Shown piece by piece: positions 11,058 through 21,186 of a stretch of DNA of 64,000 nt. The DNA is from Isoetes taiwanensis. Lineage: Eukaryota; Streptophyta; Lycopodiopsida; Isoetales; Isoetaceae. Within the stretch, counting starts at the first letter, position 1. Each line of letters opens with the position of its first letter. The stretch lies in assembly GCA_021234155.1 (NCBI GenBank), contig JAJEKV010000060.1:5976323-6040322 (forward strand), given 5' to 3'. The position numbers were made by a program, and so were the translations under genes. A model generated the notes under the pieces. That model made no database searches. It was given only the letters and a program-made list of their open reading frames with translations, and was not told the DNA's origin.

Positions 11058-11727
11058 AGTGTCGGTATGGTATGGTTTAAGGCAAAAACCATTTTACCAG
11101 TGATGGGAGTGGAGTGCCATCCAACTTCGCAATTTGAAAAATATTAGGATGGACCACTTTAACAACTTCATAAGGTCCTAACCATCAAAATTTTAGTTCC
11201 CTATGATGATTTTTATAACGGGAATCATAAAGTAGGACTAGGTCTCCTTGTACTCATATATATAGTACAACGGCCTTGGGCCCAAAATAGATGTTTGGCA
11301 GATCTCGCTACCAACTCCTGGATCAAAGCCTCATTTTCCGGGAATCTGGCAGTGCCTTTTTTATGTGCCTGGAATCATGCTGAGTCTGGACTGTACTTCT
11401 GCGGGGTCATCACTTATCTGTTCTCTGTCTCTTCTTGGACCCTGGCATGGTCCTCGGCGTGGTCTTTGGCGTGGGTCTACTTGCTGATGCTTGACCTAAT
11501 CCTGCCTTATTCCTGCCCTGATCCGTGGTCTTCATGAATAGTCCTACTCAATATGGACAACTTTCTTGTGCTTACACCATATTAGTTTTCGCTTGAAATT
11601 TAGAGTGCTAATAATCTATTGCTACTGGTTTTTTGGCTTAAAGTCAGAATGCCAATAATCTGTAGTTATTGATTAATGACATATAAATATTTCAACAGAT
11701 AATTGCCATGGAACGAAACTATATACA

Positions 11728-11925
11728 TATAGTGCAGCTCTGAATGGTCTCGAACTCGAGACATAAGACAAGAACAAATTTGTACATAATGCAACTCTCT
11801 CGAACTCGAGCCATAGCTATTATATAGTGCAGCTCGGGATGGTCTCAAACTCGAGACATAAAACAAAAACAAATCTATACATACGACATCTCTAAGCATT
11901 CTCGAACTCAAGACATAGCTATTCT
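11728..11925. repeat. Two tandem copies of a roughly 100-bp unit
   Basis: Each unit begins TATAGTGCAGCTC and contains the inverted repeat CTCGAACTCGAG and a second CTCGAACTC near its end. Confidence 0.7.
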
Positions 11926-11954
11926 AAAACTAAGATGTTACCACTAGACCAAAG
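11896..11954 (-). other. tRNA-like sequence, possible SINE head
   Basis: On the minus strand GGTCTAGTGGTAACATCTT resembles a polymerase III A box and GAGTTCGAGAA resembles a B box at tRNA-like spacing. A full cloverleaf is not evident, so a tRNA-derived SINE remnant is more likely than a tRNA gene. Confidence 0.3.
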
Positions 11955-12457
11955 ATCCATGTACTATAAAAATCCAATCATAAACATATCAAACAAATAT
12001 ATTTATGATATTTTCTTGCCAAGCAACATGGGCATGCCCAAATGTCCGACTAAAAAGGCATGCCGCAACCACATGTGCAAACCACATTGCACATGTCACA
12101 ACACTAAACTCTAAACCATCGTTCCATCTTGTGGGCACATTCAATATTCAAATGCCAGGTAATGCATATCCTATTGTTTAAATTTGGGTTTTCAGGGTTC
12201 CGAAAACTTTTTGGATTTTTGCCTTAAGTTATTTTCCTAAGGTTTTGAAGCATTTGCCTGTGGGAAAAAAAGTCTCGGTATTCCAAAAATCAGGTTGTGG
12301 CTTTTTCCATGATTTAGAAATTGGCATTTTGGGTTATTTGTATAGTTTTGGAGGATTTAGCGGATTCCTTATTCTCGACACGGAGGCCACGGAGATGATG
12401 GCATGGAGGCCATGTCGATTTGGAGACTGTGGCTCTCTAGGATGCCCGTTATGGTTT

Positions 12458-12491
12458 ATGACGTATTTAGGAAAATCTAGACTTATTCAAG
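12458..12491 (+). repeat. Left terminal inverted repeat of element B
   Basis: 34 bases beginning ATGACGTATTTAGGAAA and ending TAGACTTATTCAAG. They pair with 26661-26694 inverted, with two substitutions. GTTT at 12454-12457 is the left target duplication. Confidence 0.9.
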
Positions 12492-12671
12492 GTTTTTAGA
12501 CTTATCTATATTTATAATGATTTGAAATATTTTTTTTTTTGAAGAACTGTTATAATGATTTGAAATATTGAGTGATTGATCTTTGATTATTTCATAATCA
12601 TGTCATACAATAAATAGGGATGAGAAGGAACCATTGCAAAGAAAATGAATTGTACTTTGGCATTTATTAAG

Positions 12672-15600
12672 TTAATCATCAGTACATAATTCCAAATGAC
12701 TTTGGACAACAGCAACTACATCGTCGGGTATTTTTTCAAGCTGTTTCATGGAAATTGCAGAGGTCTTTGCCTTCCAACCATAGATTACTGATTGAACATC
12801 CACCCATTGTCGTTGTTCACTTGGATTTGGCTTCCATCTTTTGTAGCAACATCCATTGTATTGATCTTTCAAACTCTTCTTACCCCTAGTGAGTGGCTTC
12901 CACCATTGGATGTGAACTCGAAGACACTCTTTTAGTCCATCCTTTTGTTTAGTCGGATTAGCCAATGCTGCACCTAACCAAAATGGAGTCTCTTTCATAT
13001 CATCAGGCCTCACAATGAGAAACATACCTTCCATAATGTCTTTTCAGGTTTAAATTCCTCTTTTGGTTTACCACTTGCAGGGCCACAATACACCTCATGA
13101 TGTTCTTCTTCATTGTCAGTCATCATAATAGGAGCACCTTCTACATGTTGATGGAGTATCCACTGTGAAGGAGGCCAAAATCCATCTTGTAACTTGGAAT
13201 TTCTTACTGGAGATTCCTGTAGTTCTGCTATGACATTTTCCCAATATGTAATAATTGGTTGCACTACTTCTTGATACTTGGAGTGTCCAAAACGTCCATT
13301 TAACCCTATTTTCCAAAAATCTATGTATTTTGAAATACCAGATATGATATTTTCCTCCTCCCTCATATGTTCATTAAGGGGCACAGGCTCAGGTTCACCA
13401 TCGGGCAATATTTGCCTACCAGCATCATCTTTTTTAAAAAGTTCAATACCATCTTCAGGCTCCCATGTTGCCTGCTTAGGGTGCACCTTATACTGCATTC
13501 TAGGATCCCCTTTACCATCTAGATATAACCGAAAATGTAATGGCTTCGTATGCCCCACCAATTTATGGCGACCATCTTCTATATAACCATCCACAAATTT
13601 CTTAAAATTAGGGACTTCTTGTATGAGATATGGGACATTTCTAGCAGATACACATGTTTCATACATTTCAAACAATTGTGGCAAAGTGTGTGCATGTAAA
13701 CTTTCTTATCTTTCCCCTCATATCTCGCTAAAGAAGGCATCAATATCTTTATGTGTATGTCCAACCATAAGAAATGCCATCACTATCTCTTTGAAATGTC
13801 CCCTTGCTACTAACATCGCCAAGTATGCCAAGACAAATCGATTCTTGTTCTCAGAGACACAATTGTCGACCTGTAAGAGGAGAACTTTTGGCAGAGGCTT
13901 AAAATCATGATGCTCCACTTTGGTTAATTCCTTGCCATCTGTTCTTGTTAGCAATGCTTTATGAAGGGGTTGTGTTGCTGAGGTGAAAGTTGGAGTTAAA
14001 TCTCCTCTATCTCCAACGTTGTAATTCTCTAAATTCCGCAAACATTTTGCAATGGAACCTATTGTAAAGTTTGGGTCAAACGACCAATTCCATGTGGCAA
14101 AATGACCATATGAAGCAGGGCCATGCCCATGAGTAAGGATTCCTGCCAAAGCCATAGGCAATTGCATTGCATTCTTCGTGGTGTTTGGATTCGGTTTTAA
14201 CCTAGGAATGCATGTTTTCTTTTGATCCATCTTATCATGTATCAAACACAAAAATTCATGCGGCCTCCCGAAAGACAAATATCTCCATGAATAATAAATG
14301 TTGCGACAACTTCGCTGCTCCATATTGTGCCTATCCATTTTATAACGAAGTATCTCCCTCTCCTGTGGATTTTTTGTGCTTTCGGCCTATTCTTCAAATC
14401 AGACACGCCGTTTCGCATTTGGAGAAGCTACTGTTCTCTCGTGAAATAAGGACATCTTTGAAATCTTCATTCCACAAGCGGCTAAAGCTAGATTGGGAGA
14501 TGTGTGGTAGCCCTTGCATGCTTAGAGATTCAATCACTTCTTTTAACATGGACATCATATTATAGGTAGGTGGCATCACCTTTTGATAATCTCTCTCTCC
14601 ATCGCTTGTAATTCTACTTCGATGTGGCATCTGATTAGCTGTAACATCTACCAATTGTGTAAGTGCAACCTTTGCAGCTTCCATTCTTTCTGTACTTCGC
14701 TTTACAAGTTTGTTCCCATGCATGCCCTTTTTTGCTCCATTAAGCCATTTGTTCCTCCTATTATAGAAAGTGGCTTTACAAATCCCATAAATTGTATACC
14801 ATCCTTTACAACATATAACATTCCCATCAAATAACATGCCCTCGTACTTTCCATCTTCACCTTTTACACTTGCTGCAAAGCTATCATATGTGAAAGTTGT
14901 CTGATCATCAAATTTCAAAGAATGATATTCAGTTCGGGCAATTAGAATCTTCTCTCGATTAGCATATTGGCAACAATCAATAGATGCAACAATAGCAATA
15001 TTCTCCATATCACAAGGGTCGGCCTTGGCTTTTTTCACTACTAGTTTGGCTCTCTTCCTCTTTATAAAACGATAAGGACGCTTGTATTTCTTCATTCCGC
15101 CCCCCATATTAGTAACTTCTTCATCAATTATATGCTTTTCCCCAAGCAACGATTCTCCATTGAGTAATATCAAGTTTTTGATAGGCCATCGCATAAGTTT
15201 TCCAATCTCGAATGAGCTATCGTCAACCATCATCTCAAACACTGTAATCCCAAGGTCATTTTCTCCCAAGTAGGCACTGTCAACAACTTCATTTGTAAAT
15301 GCCACAACAATAAAAGCAAATCCCAACTTATTGTTCTCCTTGTCTAGGACAATCACCCTATTGCCTGCCCATGTAGATCTATCATCTGGATTGAACTTGT
15401 GACTGTTTTCTCTAGGCAAGGTCATAACTTCGGGACTGAAAGCATGATTTTCAACATTTGGTGCACCTGTTAACTGTGGTCTCGAGGTCATAACTTCGGG
15501 ACTGAAAGCATGATTTTCAACATTTGGTGCACCTGTTAACTGTGGTCTCAAGTTGCTTTTCTTCCATCTCACAAAAGAACCAACATGCTCCAGTAGATAA

Positions 15601-15868
15601 TTATGTGATGGATTTGTAGGTTTGTCATAGACAACCTTTAAAGAAATGCTGACATATCCATCACCTAGTATTTGATTGTGGCAGTATCTGCTTGGATCCA
15701 TGGTGAATATTGTTCCTTCTGCTACATCTGTATCATTCTCCATGAGTGTAACATGCATTCCTTCTTGGATTTCCTTGCTCTGTAAGCAACACTTTTGCTT
15801 AGTTACATAATGGACATAACGATTTTATAATTTGAATAGTTAGTGATATCCACACCTGAGAAGCCATA
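12672..15868 (-). pseudogene. DUF7869-type putative transposase gene of element B (frameshifted)
   Basis: A short first exon ATGGCTTCTCAG (15868-15857) splices in phase, with donor CAG/GTGTGG and acceptor CTTACAG, to an exon starting at 15781 (SKEIQEGMHVTLMEN). The long frame down to 14394 has a promoter-proximal domain (FTMDPSRYCHNQILGDGYVS) and SSFSRLWNEDFKDVLIS. After a frame change near 14340-14400 comes IHDKMDQKKTCIP, LLLQVDNCVSENKNRFVLAY and FLMVGHTHKDIDAFFSEI, the DUF7869 hallmark and the counterpart of element A's gene. Further frame changes near 13740, 13684 and 13020 lead to a C-terminal part ending at 12672. Acidic residues in HDKMDQ, QVDN/SENKN and HTHKDID may be catalytic (inference). 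Either the gene is decayed or the consensus has single-base indels. Confidence 0.75.
15420..15551 (-). repeat. 66-bp in-frame tandem duplication
   Basis: Two adjacent 66-bp units encode the same 22 residues (SRPQLTGAPNVENHAFSPEV and two more) within the DUF7869-type gene of element B. The units are almost identical, so the duplication is recent relative to the gene. Confidence 0.9.
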
Positions 15869-16857
15869 GTGTCTTTATAACTATGTATATAAATGGCAGC
15901 GTCTATTTGTTGTTTAAGCTTCTTGAACCTGATTAGAAAAGTTCCAACACATGTTGATTGTTATAAGATAGAATAATTTGAATAGGTGAATTAGGGGTAA
16001 CCTACACATGTAGCTAAGTTGATTCACATTTCCTATTTAAATTAAACAAGTAGTTGTACGTACCTTAGAAACCATAACGAAATCTTTAGCTCCAAACCTG
16101 CAATATCAAAGGAGAAACCTAATTTATCACAAATGAATAAAATTGCATGTTTTGGTTTTGTACAAAAGGCAAATTTGCATTTTAAAATCTCATGGGTTGG
16201 AAATTTCCTTAAGAGATATGCAAATATATGACTACAACATTTTATGTTTAGACTTATAATCTATCTAATTTGTACCACAATGTATATAACTTTAGTATTC
16301 ATCAGGTTAAAAATAGAAAATTAAGAAGCTAACAAAAAAGTCTAGCCTACTAATACTGCGAATTAAAAACCCTACAACAAAGTCGAGTATTACGGAATAG
16401 TCAATTTAAAAAATACTAAATTTTGAATGAAACTGGAATTTGCAGTTTGTTTTTAAAAAGTCAGATAATATATAAATATGGGATAGAAGGTAGAGATAGG
16501 TGGGATAGAAGGTAGAAATAGGGCGGCTTCACCCTGAAGTGACGCCTTGGCTGAACAATTTGAACACTCCACCTTGGCCTACATTCATTATATCCACGAT
16601 CTTCAAATGATCACTATTTGCCCTAATCTTCTTCTTGGAAGCGTGTTTGCCACATTTCCACTGCCATGTCATTCGTTAACAGACTTGATAGCAACAAAAC
16701 TTGCTTTCTTATAAAATGGAACTTCGGTTAAGTATGAAGCACACCCGAGCTAGAGAATATATAAACGTAGGACAGATAGAGAGATATAACTGTAGGAAAG
16801 ATAGAGAAATTAATAGCTACATGAACCCCGTTAGCCACGCGATTAAAAGTGGAAAGT
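15869..16857. promoter_or_regulatory. Divergent spacer of element B
   Basis: AT-rich DNA lies between the divergent genes. A second mini-exon-like ATGGTTTCTAAG/GTACGT occurs on the minus strand at 16073-16062, resembling the ATGGCTTCTCAG first exon at 15868. A partial palindrome CCAACACATGTTG lies at about 15943. No other reading frame is convincing. Confidence 0.4.
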
Positions 16858-16858
16858 T

Positions 16859-16872
16859 CCAACACGTGTTGG
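16859..16872. repeat. Outlying copy of the element B palindrome
   Basis: CCAACACGTGTTGG followed by AGG, a perfect palindrome of the same family as the array at 18928-21040. It sits just before TTAGGGTTAGGG telobox-like repeats (about 16884 and 16918) in the presumed 5' region of the ParB-methyltransferase-like gene. Confidence 0.7.
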
Positions 16873-16876
16873 AGGT

Positions 16877-17663
16877 GTTATGTTAGGGTTAGGGCAGAGG
16901 AAAAAAGGCATTTAGATTTAGGGTTAGGGTTAGCGTTTAGGCCCCAAAATATCGATCAAATCCATATTCATCCCCTGCCCCTGCAGCAACCCCTGTTCTG
17001 TTTTTCTTCGATCCAATCTGTCTTTCTTCTTCTTCTTTATGGAGCAAGGCCGTTCTTCTTTGCCGTTCTTCTGTATGCTTTCTATTCATCCCCTGCCGCT
17101 GCCGCACAGCAACCCCTAGTCTCTTTTTCTTCGATCCAATCCCCTAGTCATCCCCTGCCGCTCTGTCTCGACATATTTTCCTGTTTGCAAGGCATCGAGG
17201 TAGGCTAGAATGAAAGCTATAGGGTCTAATTTGCCAGAAAAGTTCCCTGTTCTTTTGATTCAGAGATCATATCCTCTGTTTTTAGCCCGAGATCCCCTGT
17301 TTCTAAGGATGACAGAAAGACTTGCAGAGGGCCATAGATTGGCAAGAGCGAACAGGATTGTGGTGGTTAGAATGGCTAAGCAGGCCTGCGATTTGGCAGA
17401 AGCAAGGCCGTCGTTTATGGAGCAAGGCCGTTTTTTCTCAAGCTTTCTTCTTTATGGACCAATGCCGTTCGCCATGGGCGGTGGCTGCGGTTTGATCAGG
17501 AGTCATGGCAAATTGCTGAATGCTTCTGTGGCTGGACAATAGATCAAGAGGCATACGGTTGATTTGGCAGTATTCTGATCAACAAGCATAATAATATTAG
17601 CTAGTTTTAGCCACCCAGTTCTGAGGTCGGGATCATAAGGCGCTGCTATGAGATCATTATGCT
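16877..17663 (+). other. Presumed 5' leader region of the element B plus-strand gene
   Basis: This contains TTAGGGTTAGGGTTAG-type repeats and then a C/T-rich stretch with repeated CATCCCCTGCC and TTCTTCGATCCAATC segments, typical of a plant 5' leader. The frame from 17210 (MKAIGSNLPEKFPVLLIQ) is open for 110 codons but resembles nothing I know. First exons of the downstream gene may be here but cannot be defined. Confidence 0.35.
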
Positions 17664-17882
17664 ATGAGGGTCGGAAACATGGATTGTAAACATGGATTAC
17701 TGCCCTCTTGTAAACATGGATTCCATCCTGAATGTAATGGTATGTGGTTATATTCTCATGCTTCATGCCCTGTTTACAGAACTAGTCTAATTCAAGGCAA
17801 CAATCGCATGGAAATTGGAGAAGTTGCTATCGCAATGCTAGCTGAAGAAAATTTGTTGGAAAATTTACAAACACAGGCTTGA
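17664..17882 (+). pseudogene. Partial RING-H2 finger fragment inside element B
   Basis: The frame includes LPSCKHGFHPECNGMWLYS followed by HASCPVYRTSL, matching the second half of an ATL-type RING-H2 domain (C-x-H-x2-H-x2-C-x10-C-x2-C with the conserved Trp). The last zinc ligand is Tyr (CPVYR for CPVCR) and the first Cys pair is missing, so it cannot fold as a normal RING. It lies between the leader region and the palindrome-filled intron. It is probably a host E3-ligase gene fragment captured by the element, but a degenerate exon of the element's own gene is possible. Confidence 0.6.
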
Positions 17883-18927
17883 ATCTTTAGTCCCTAAACA
17901 AATTAATCTTTGCTTCTTTCATTCTGGTTACCTTCTCAAATATCTTCACAGGCGCAAAGGCCAGCTTCAATGTGCATTGGATGAAATTCTTCTGGAGAAT
18001 CAGTCGTGAAATCGAGATGTAGAATAATCTGTGAAAGTCTGATCAAGAATCGAGCATGTGCAATGCAATCTGTAATCAGTTTTCTTGAGAGGAAAAAGTT
18101 CAACTAATTTTTAAATTGTTACACGTGGTCCTTTTTTATAGGCGTACCGCTTCGTTTTTTAAATATCCGTTTCAAAATTTAAATGCCCCGTACTTTATTT
18201 TGAAATGTCTTTTATAAAGTAGCCACGTGTTCAACACTTAAAAGGTAAGTACATGCACTGTTTTTTTCTTTTTTCTTTCCTTTTTTTACCAAGCCCGCTC
18301 TTGCTCTTCTCGAGAATCGCAGTCGCTTGCTACAGTCGGCTATGACAAAGATGTTTTTGAAGATTGTTCCTGTTGGCTCACTTTGTAATCAAGCATTAGC
18401 CCGTTTCTAGTTGCTCTGACGTTTCTAGTTGCTCTGACGAAGACTTTTCTCTGATTAGGTATTATCACATTATTTTTTAAATACAGACATCTCTCATCAC
18501 ACTATTTTTTAAATACACATTTTATATTTCCATCATAAACACCTTTTCATTTCCTCTAAACCCAGGCTGGTCACAAAGATTGCCAGGACATTTCTTGCTT
18601 GCACTTCTATCCAACTTTGATGGCAACTAAAAAAGGTGTGTTTTTTTAATTTATATCTATTCCATTATGTTTGCATGATGACATGCCCTTTTGAAAGTTA
18701 GCATTAAAATGCTAAATTGATATTTGATTGTTTTGAAAAGGCTTTCTCTATTATATAATGTACTCGAATATGTATTGGTGTCTAGCTTGCAATAGCCTTC
18801 AAAATCATCTACTTTAAATGCCTCAAAGAACTTCATATAAATAATATTATATAGTTTATAGTTTAATAACTAGCCTCCACTTCCACAACCACATATATTA
18901 TGTCCCAGCCTTTGTCAAATAAAATGT
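17883..18927. other. AT-rich DNA before the palindrome array
   Basis: No coding region is seen. A short direct repeat (GTTTCTAGTTGCTCTGACG, about 18400-18440) and a repeated TCACACTATTTTTTAAATACA segment (about 18468-18525) are present. It is probably intron of the ParB-methyltransferase-like gene. Confidence 0.35.
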
Positions 18928-21040
18928 CCTCTAACCTATGTTGGAGGTTTTTGATATATTTAAAGAAGTTGGACATTTGAAAATGTATAGGACTATAGAT
19001 TGGATAGGACTATAGATTGTATAGGACTATATTCCACATGTCCTCTAAATTCCAACATGACCTCCAACATATGTTGGAGGTTTTTTAAGTGATATGTTAC
19101 AAGACCTCCAACGTATGTTGGAGGTTCTTTATTTAAGATGGCTCTATTCTATTCTATTCATATGTTGGAGGTTTTTGATGTATTTAAAGAAGTTGGATAT
19201 TTGAAAATGTATAGGACTTTAGATTGGATAGGACTATAGATTGTATAGGACTATATTCCACATGTCCTCTAAATTACAACATGACCTCCAACATATGTTG
19301 GAGGTTTTTTAAGTTGAATCATTCGAGCTTATGTTACAAGACCTCCAACATATGTTGGAGGTTCTTTATTTAAGATGGCTCTTGTAGTTTGTAGTACATG
19401 TGTTACGTCCCACCCCTTGTCCATTAAAATGTCCTCTAATTTAATATATGGCCTCCAACATATGTTGGAGGTTTTTGATGTATTTAAAATGTATAGGACT
19501 ATAGATTGGATAGGATTATAGATTGTATAGGACTATATTCCACATGTCCTCTAAATTACAACATGACCTCCAACATATGTTGGAGGTTTTTTAAGTTGAA
19601 TCCTTCGAGCATATGTTACAAGACCTCCAACGTATGTTAGAGGTTCTTTATTTAAGATTGCTCTTGTAGTTTGTAGTACATATATTATGTCCCAGCCCTT
19701 GTCCAATAAAATGTCCTCTAATTTAATATATGGCCTCCAACATATGTTGGAGGTTTTTGATGTATTTAAAGATGTTGGACATTTGAAAATGTATAGGACT
19801 ATAGATTGGATAGGACTATAGATTGTATAGGACTATATTCCACATGTCCTCTAAATTACAACATGACCTCCAACATCTGTTGGAGGTTTTTAAGTTGAAT
19901 CCTTCGAGCATATGTTACAAGACCTCCAACGTATGTTGGAGGTTCTTTATTTAAGATGGCTCTTGTAGTTTGTAGTACATATATTATGTCCCACCCCTTG
20001 TCCAATAAAATGTCCTCTAATTTAATATATGGCCTCCAAAATACGTTGGAGGTTTTTAATGTATTTAAAGATGTTGGACATTTGAAAATGTATAGGACTA
20101 TAGATTGGATAGGACTATATTCCACATGTCCTCTAAATTACAACATGACCTCCAACATATGTTGGAGGTTTTTTAAGTTGAATCCTTCGAGCATATGTTA
20201 CATAACCTCCAATGTATGTTGGAGGTTCTTTATTTAAATATCATCCACATTACCTATTTGGCTGTTTAATTTGTGTTGCAACTTCCAACATGCCTTGGAT
20301 GTTTTTGTAGATATACTATAGGTAATGAGTTTGTTATCTAAATGGCAAGCTTCCAACATATGTTGGAGGTTTCTAAATGGCAAGCTTCCAACATACCTTC
20401 TATCAAAATGATATATCTTTATTCCTAGCTTTGAGCGTATGTTGGAGGTTTACACATGTCCTCTAAATTACCACATGACCTCCAACATATGTTGGAGGTT
20501 TTTTAAGTTGAATCCTTCGAGCATATGTTACAACATGACCTCCAACGTGTGTTGGAGGTTCTTTATTTAAATATCATCCACATTACCTACTTGATTGTTT
20601 AGTTTGTGTTGCCACTTCCAACATGCGTTGGATGTTTTTGTAGATATACTATAGTAATGAGTTTGATATCTAAATGGCAGGCTTCCAACATATGTTGAAG
20701 GTTTCGTTCTATCAAAATGATATCATCTTTATTCCTAGCTTCCAACGTATGTTGGAGGTTTACACATGTTATCTTGTTCCCCATGTCCTCTAAATTACAA
20801 CATGACCTCCAACATATATTGGAGGTTTTTTAAGTTGAATCCTTCGAGCATATGTTACAAGACCTCCAACGTATGTTGGAGGTTCTTTATTTAAATATCA
20901 TCCACATTACCTAACTGATTGTTTAGTTTGTGTTGCATTGGAGGTTTCATTCTATCAAAGTGATATCATCTTTATTCCTAGCTTCCAACGTATGTTGGAG
21001 GTTGTCATCTTAATTCCTAGCTTCCAACACATGTTGGAGG
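18928..21040. repeat. Palindrome array of element B (about 30 copies)
   Basis: CCTCCAACATATGTTGGAGG, a perfect 20-bp palindrome, and variants (central ACGTATGT, ACATCTGT, ACGTGTGT, ACACATGT) recur at about 19061, 19105, 19285, 19342, 19452, 19567, 19624, 19733, 19867, 19923, 20033, 20149, 20205, 20351, 20479, 20539, 20739, 20805, 20863, 20981 and 21021, plus partial copies. They are carried by larger direct repeats of roughly 290 bp (with ATAGGACTATAGATTG and TTGAATCCTTCGAGCATATG) in the first half and a different repeat (ATCATCCACATTACCTA) in the second half. The array ends about 145 bp before the splice acceptor at 21186. Confidence 0.95.
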
Positions 21041-21186
21041 TTTGTCATGTCATATGCATTACAAACTTATCTAAAAAATAAACTTTTTGAGATGATATTG
21101 ATATTTTTATATTTGGAAATGCTTGTTATCTCAACCACCTTCCACATACATTGTATGGTTGACTTGTTTTATGGATTATTTTTCAG

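Larger units (their letters stand above)
9974..12453. other. Repeat-rich spacer between elements A and B; no gene
   Basis: No protein is supported. Contents: a dispersed GATTAAAAAAACCC-type motif (10159-10205) also seen at the two LINEs; a direct duplication of about 40 bp containing GCGAGGGG(C/T)TGGTCAC (about 10350-10446); a longer duplicated block (10510-10666 and 10875-11057); and tandem copies with CTCGAACTCGAGACATA (11728-11925). The remainder is unassigned AT-rich DNA that continues on the other side of element B. Confidence 0.5.

Noticed and set aside
11896-11954. Functional tRNA gene
   Set aside because: Only A- and B-box-like blocks are present; the acceptor and anticodon stems do not form.
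16884-16935. Telomere-repeat insertion (TTAGGG-like)
   Set aside because: Only a few short TTAGGG units are present, and plants mainly use TTTAGGG; a telobox-like promoter motif or chance is simpler.
17210-17542. 110-codon frame as a real element gene
   Set aside because: No recognisable domain, and it lies in a repetitive C/T-rich leader-like stretch; support is too weak.
18928-21040. CRISPR-like array
   Set aside because: The repeats are palindromes within larger satellite units with unequal and repeated spacing, in a plant nuclear transposon intron; no unique spacers or cas genes.
21123-21186. ATG at 21123 as the start of the ParB/methyltransferase-like gene
   Set aside because: A strong splice acceptor (TTTTTCAG) at 21179-21186 precedes the conserved coding, so this ATG is most likely intronic.
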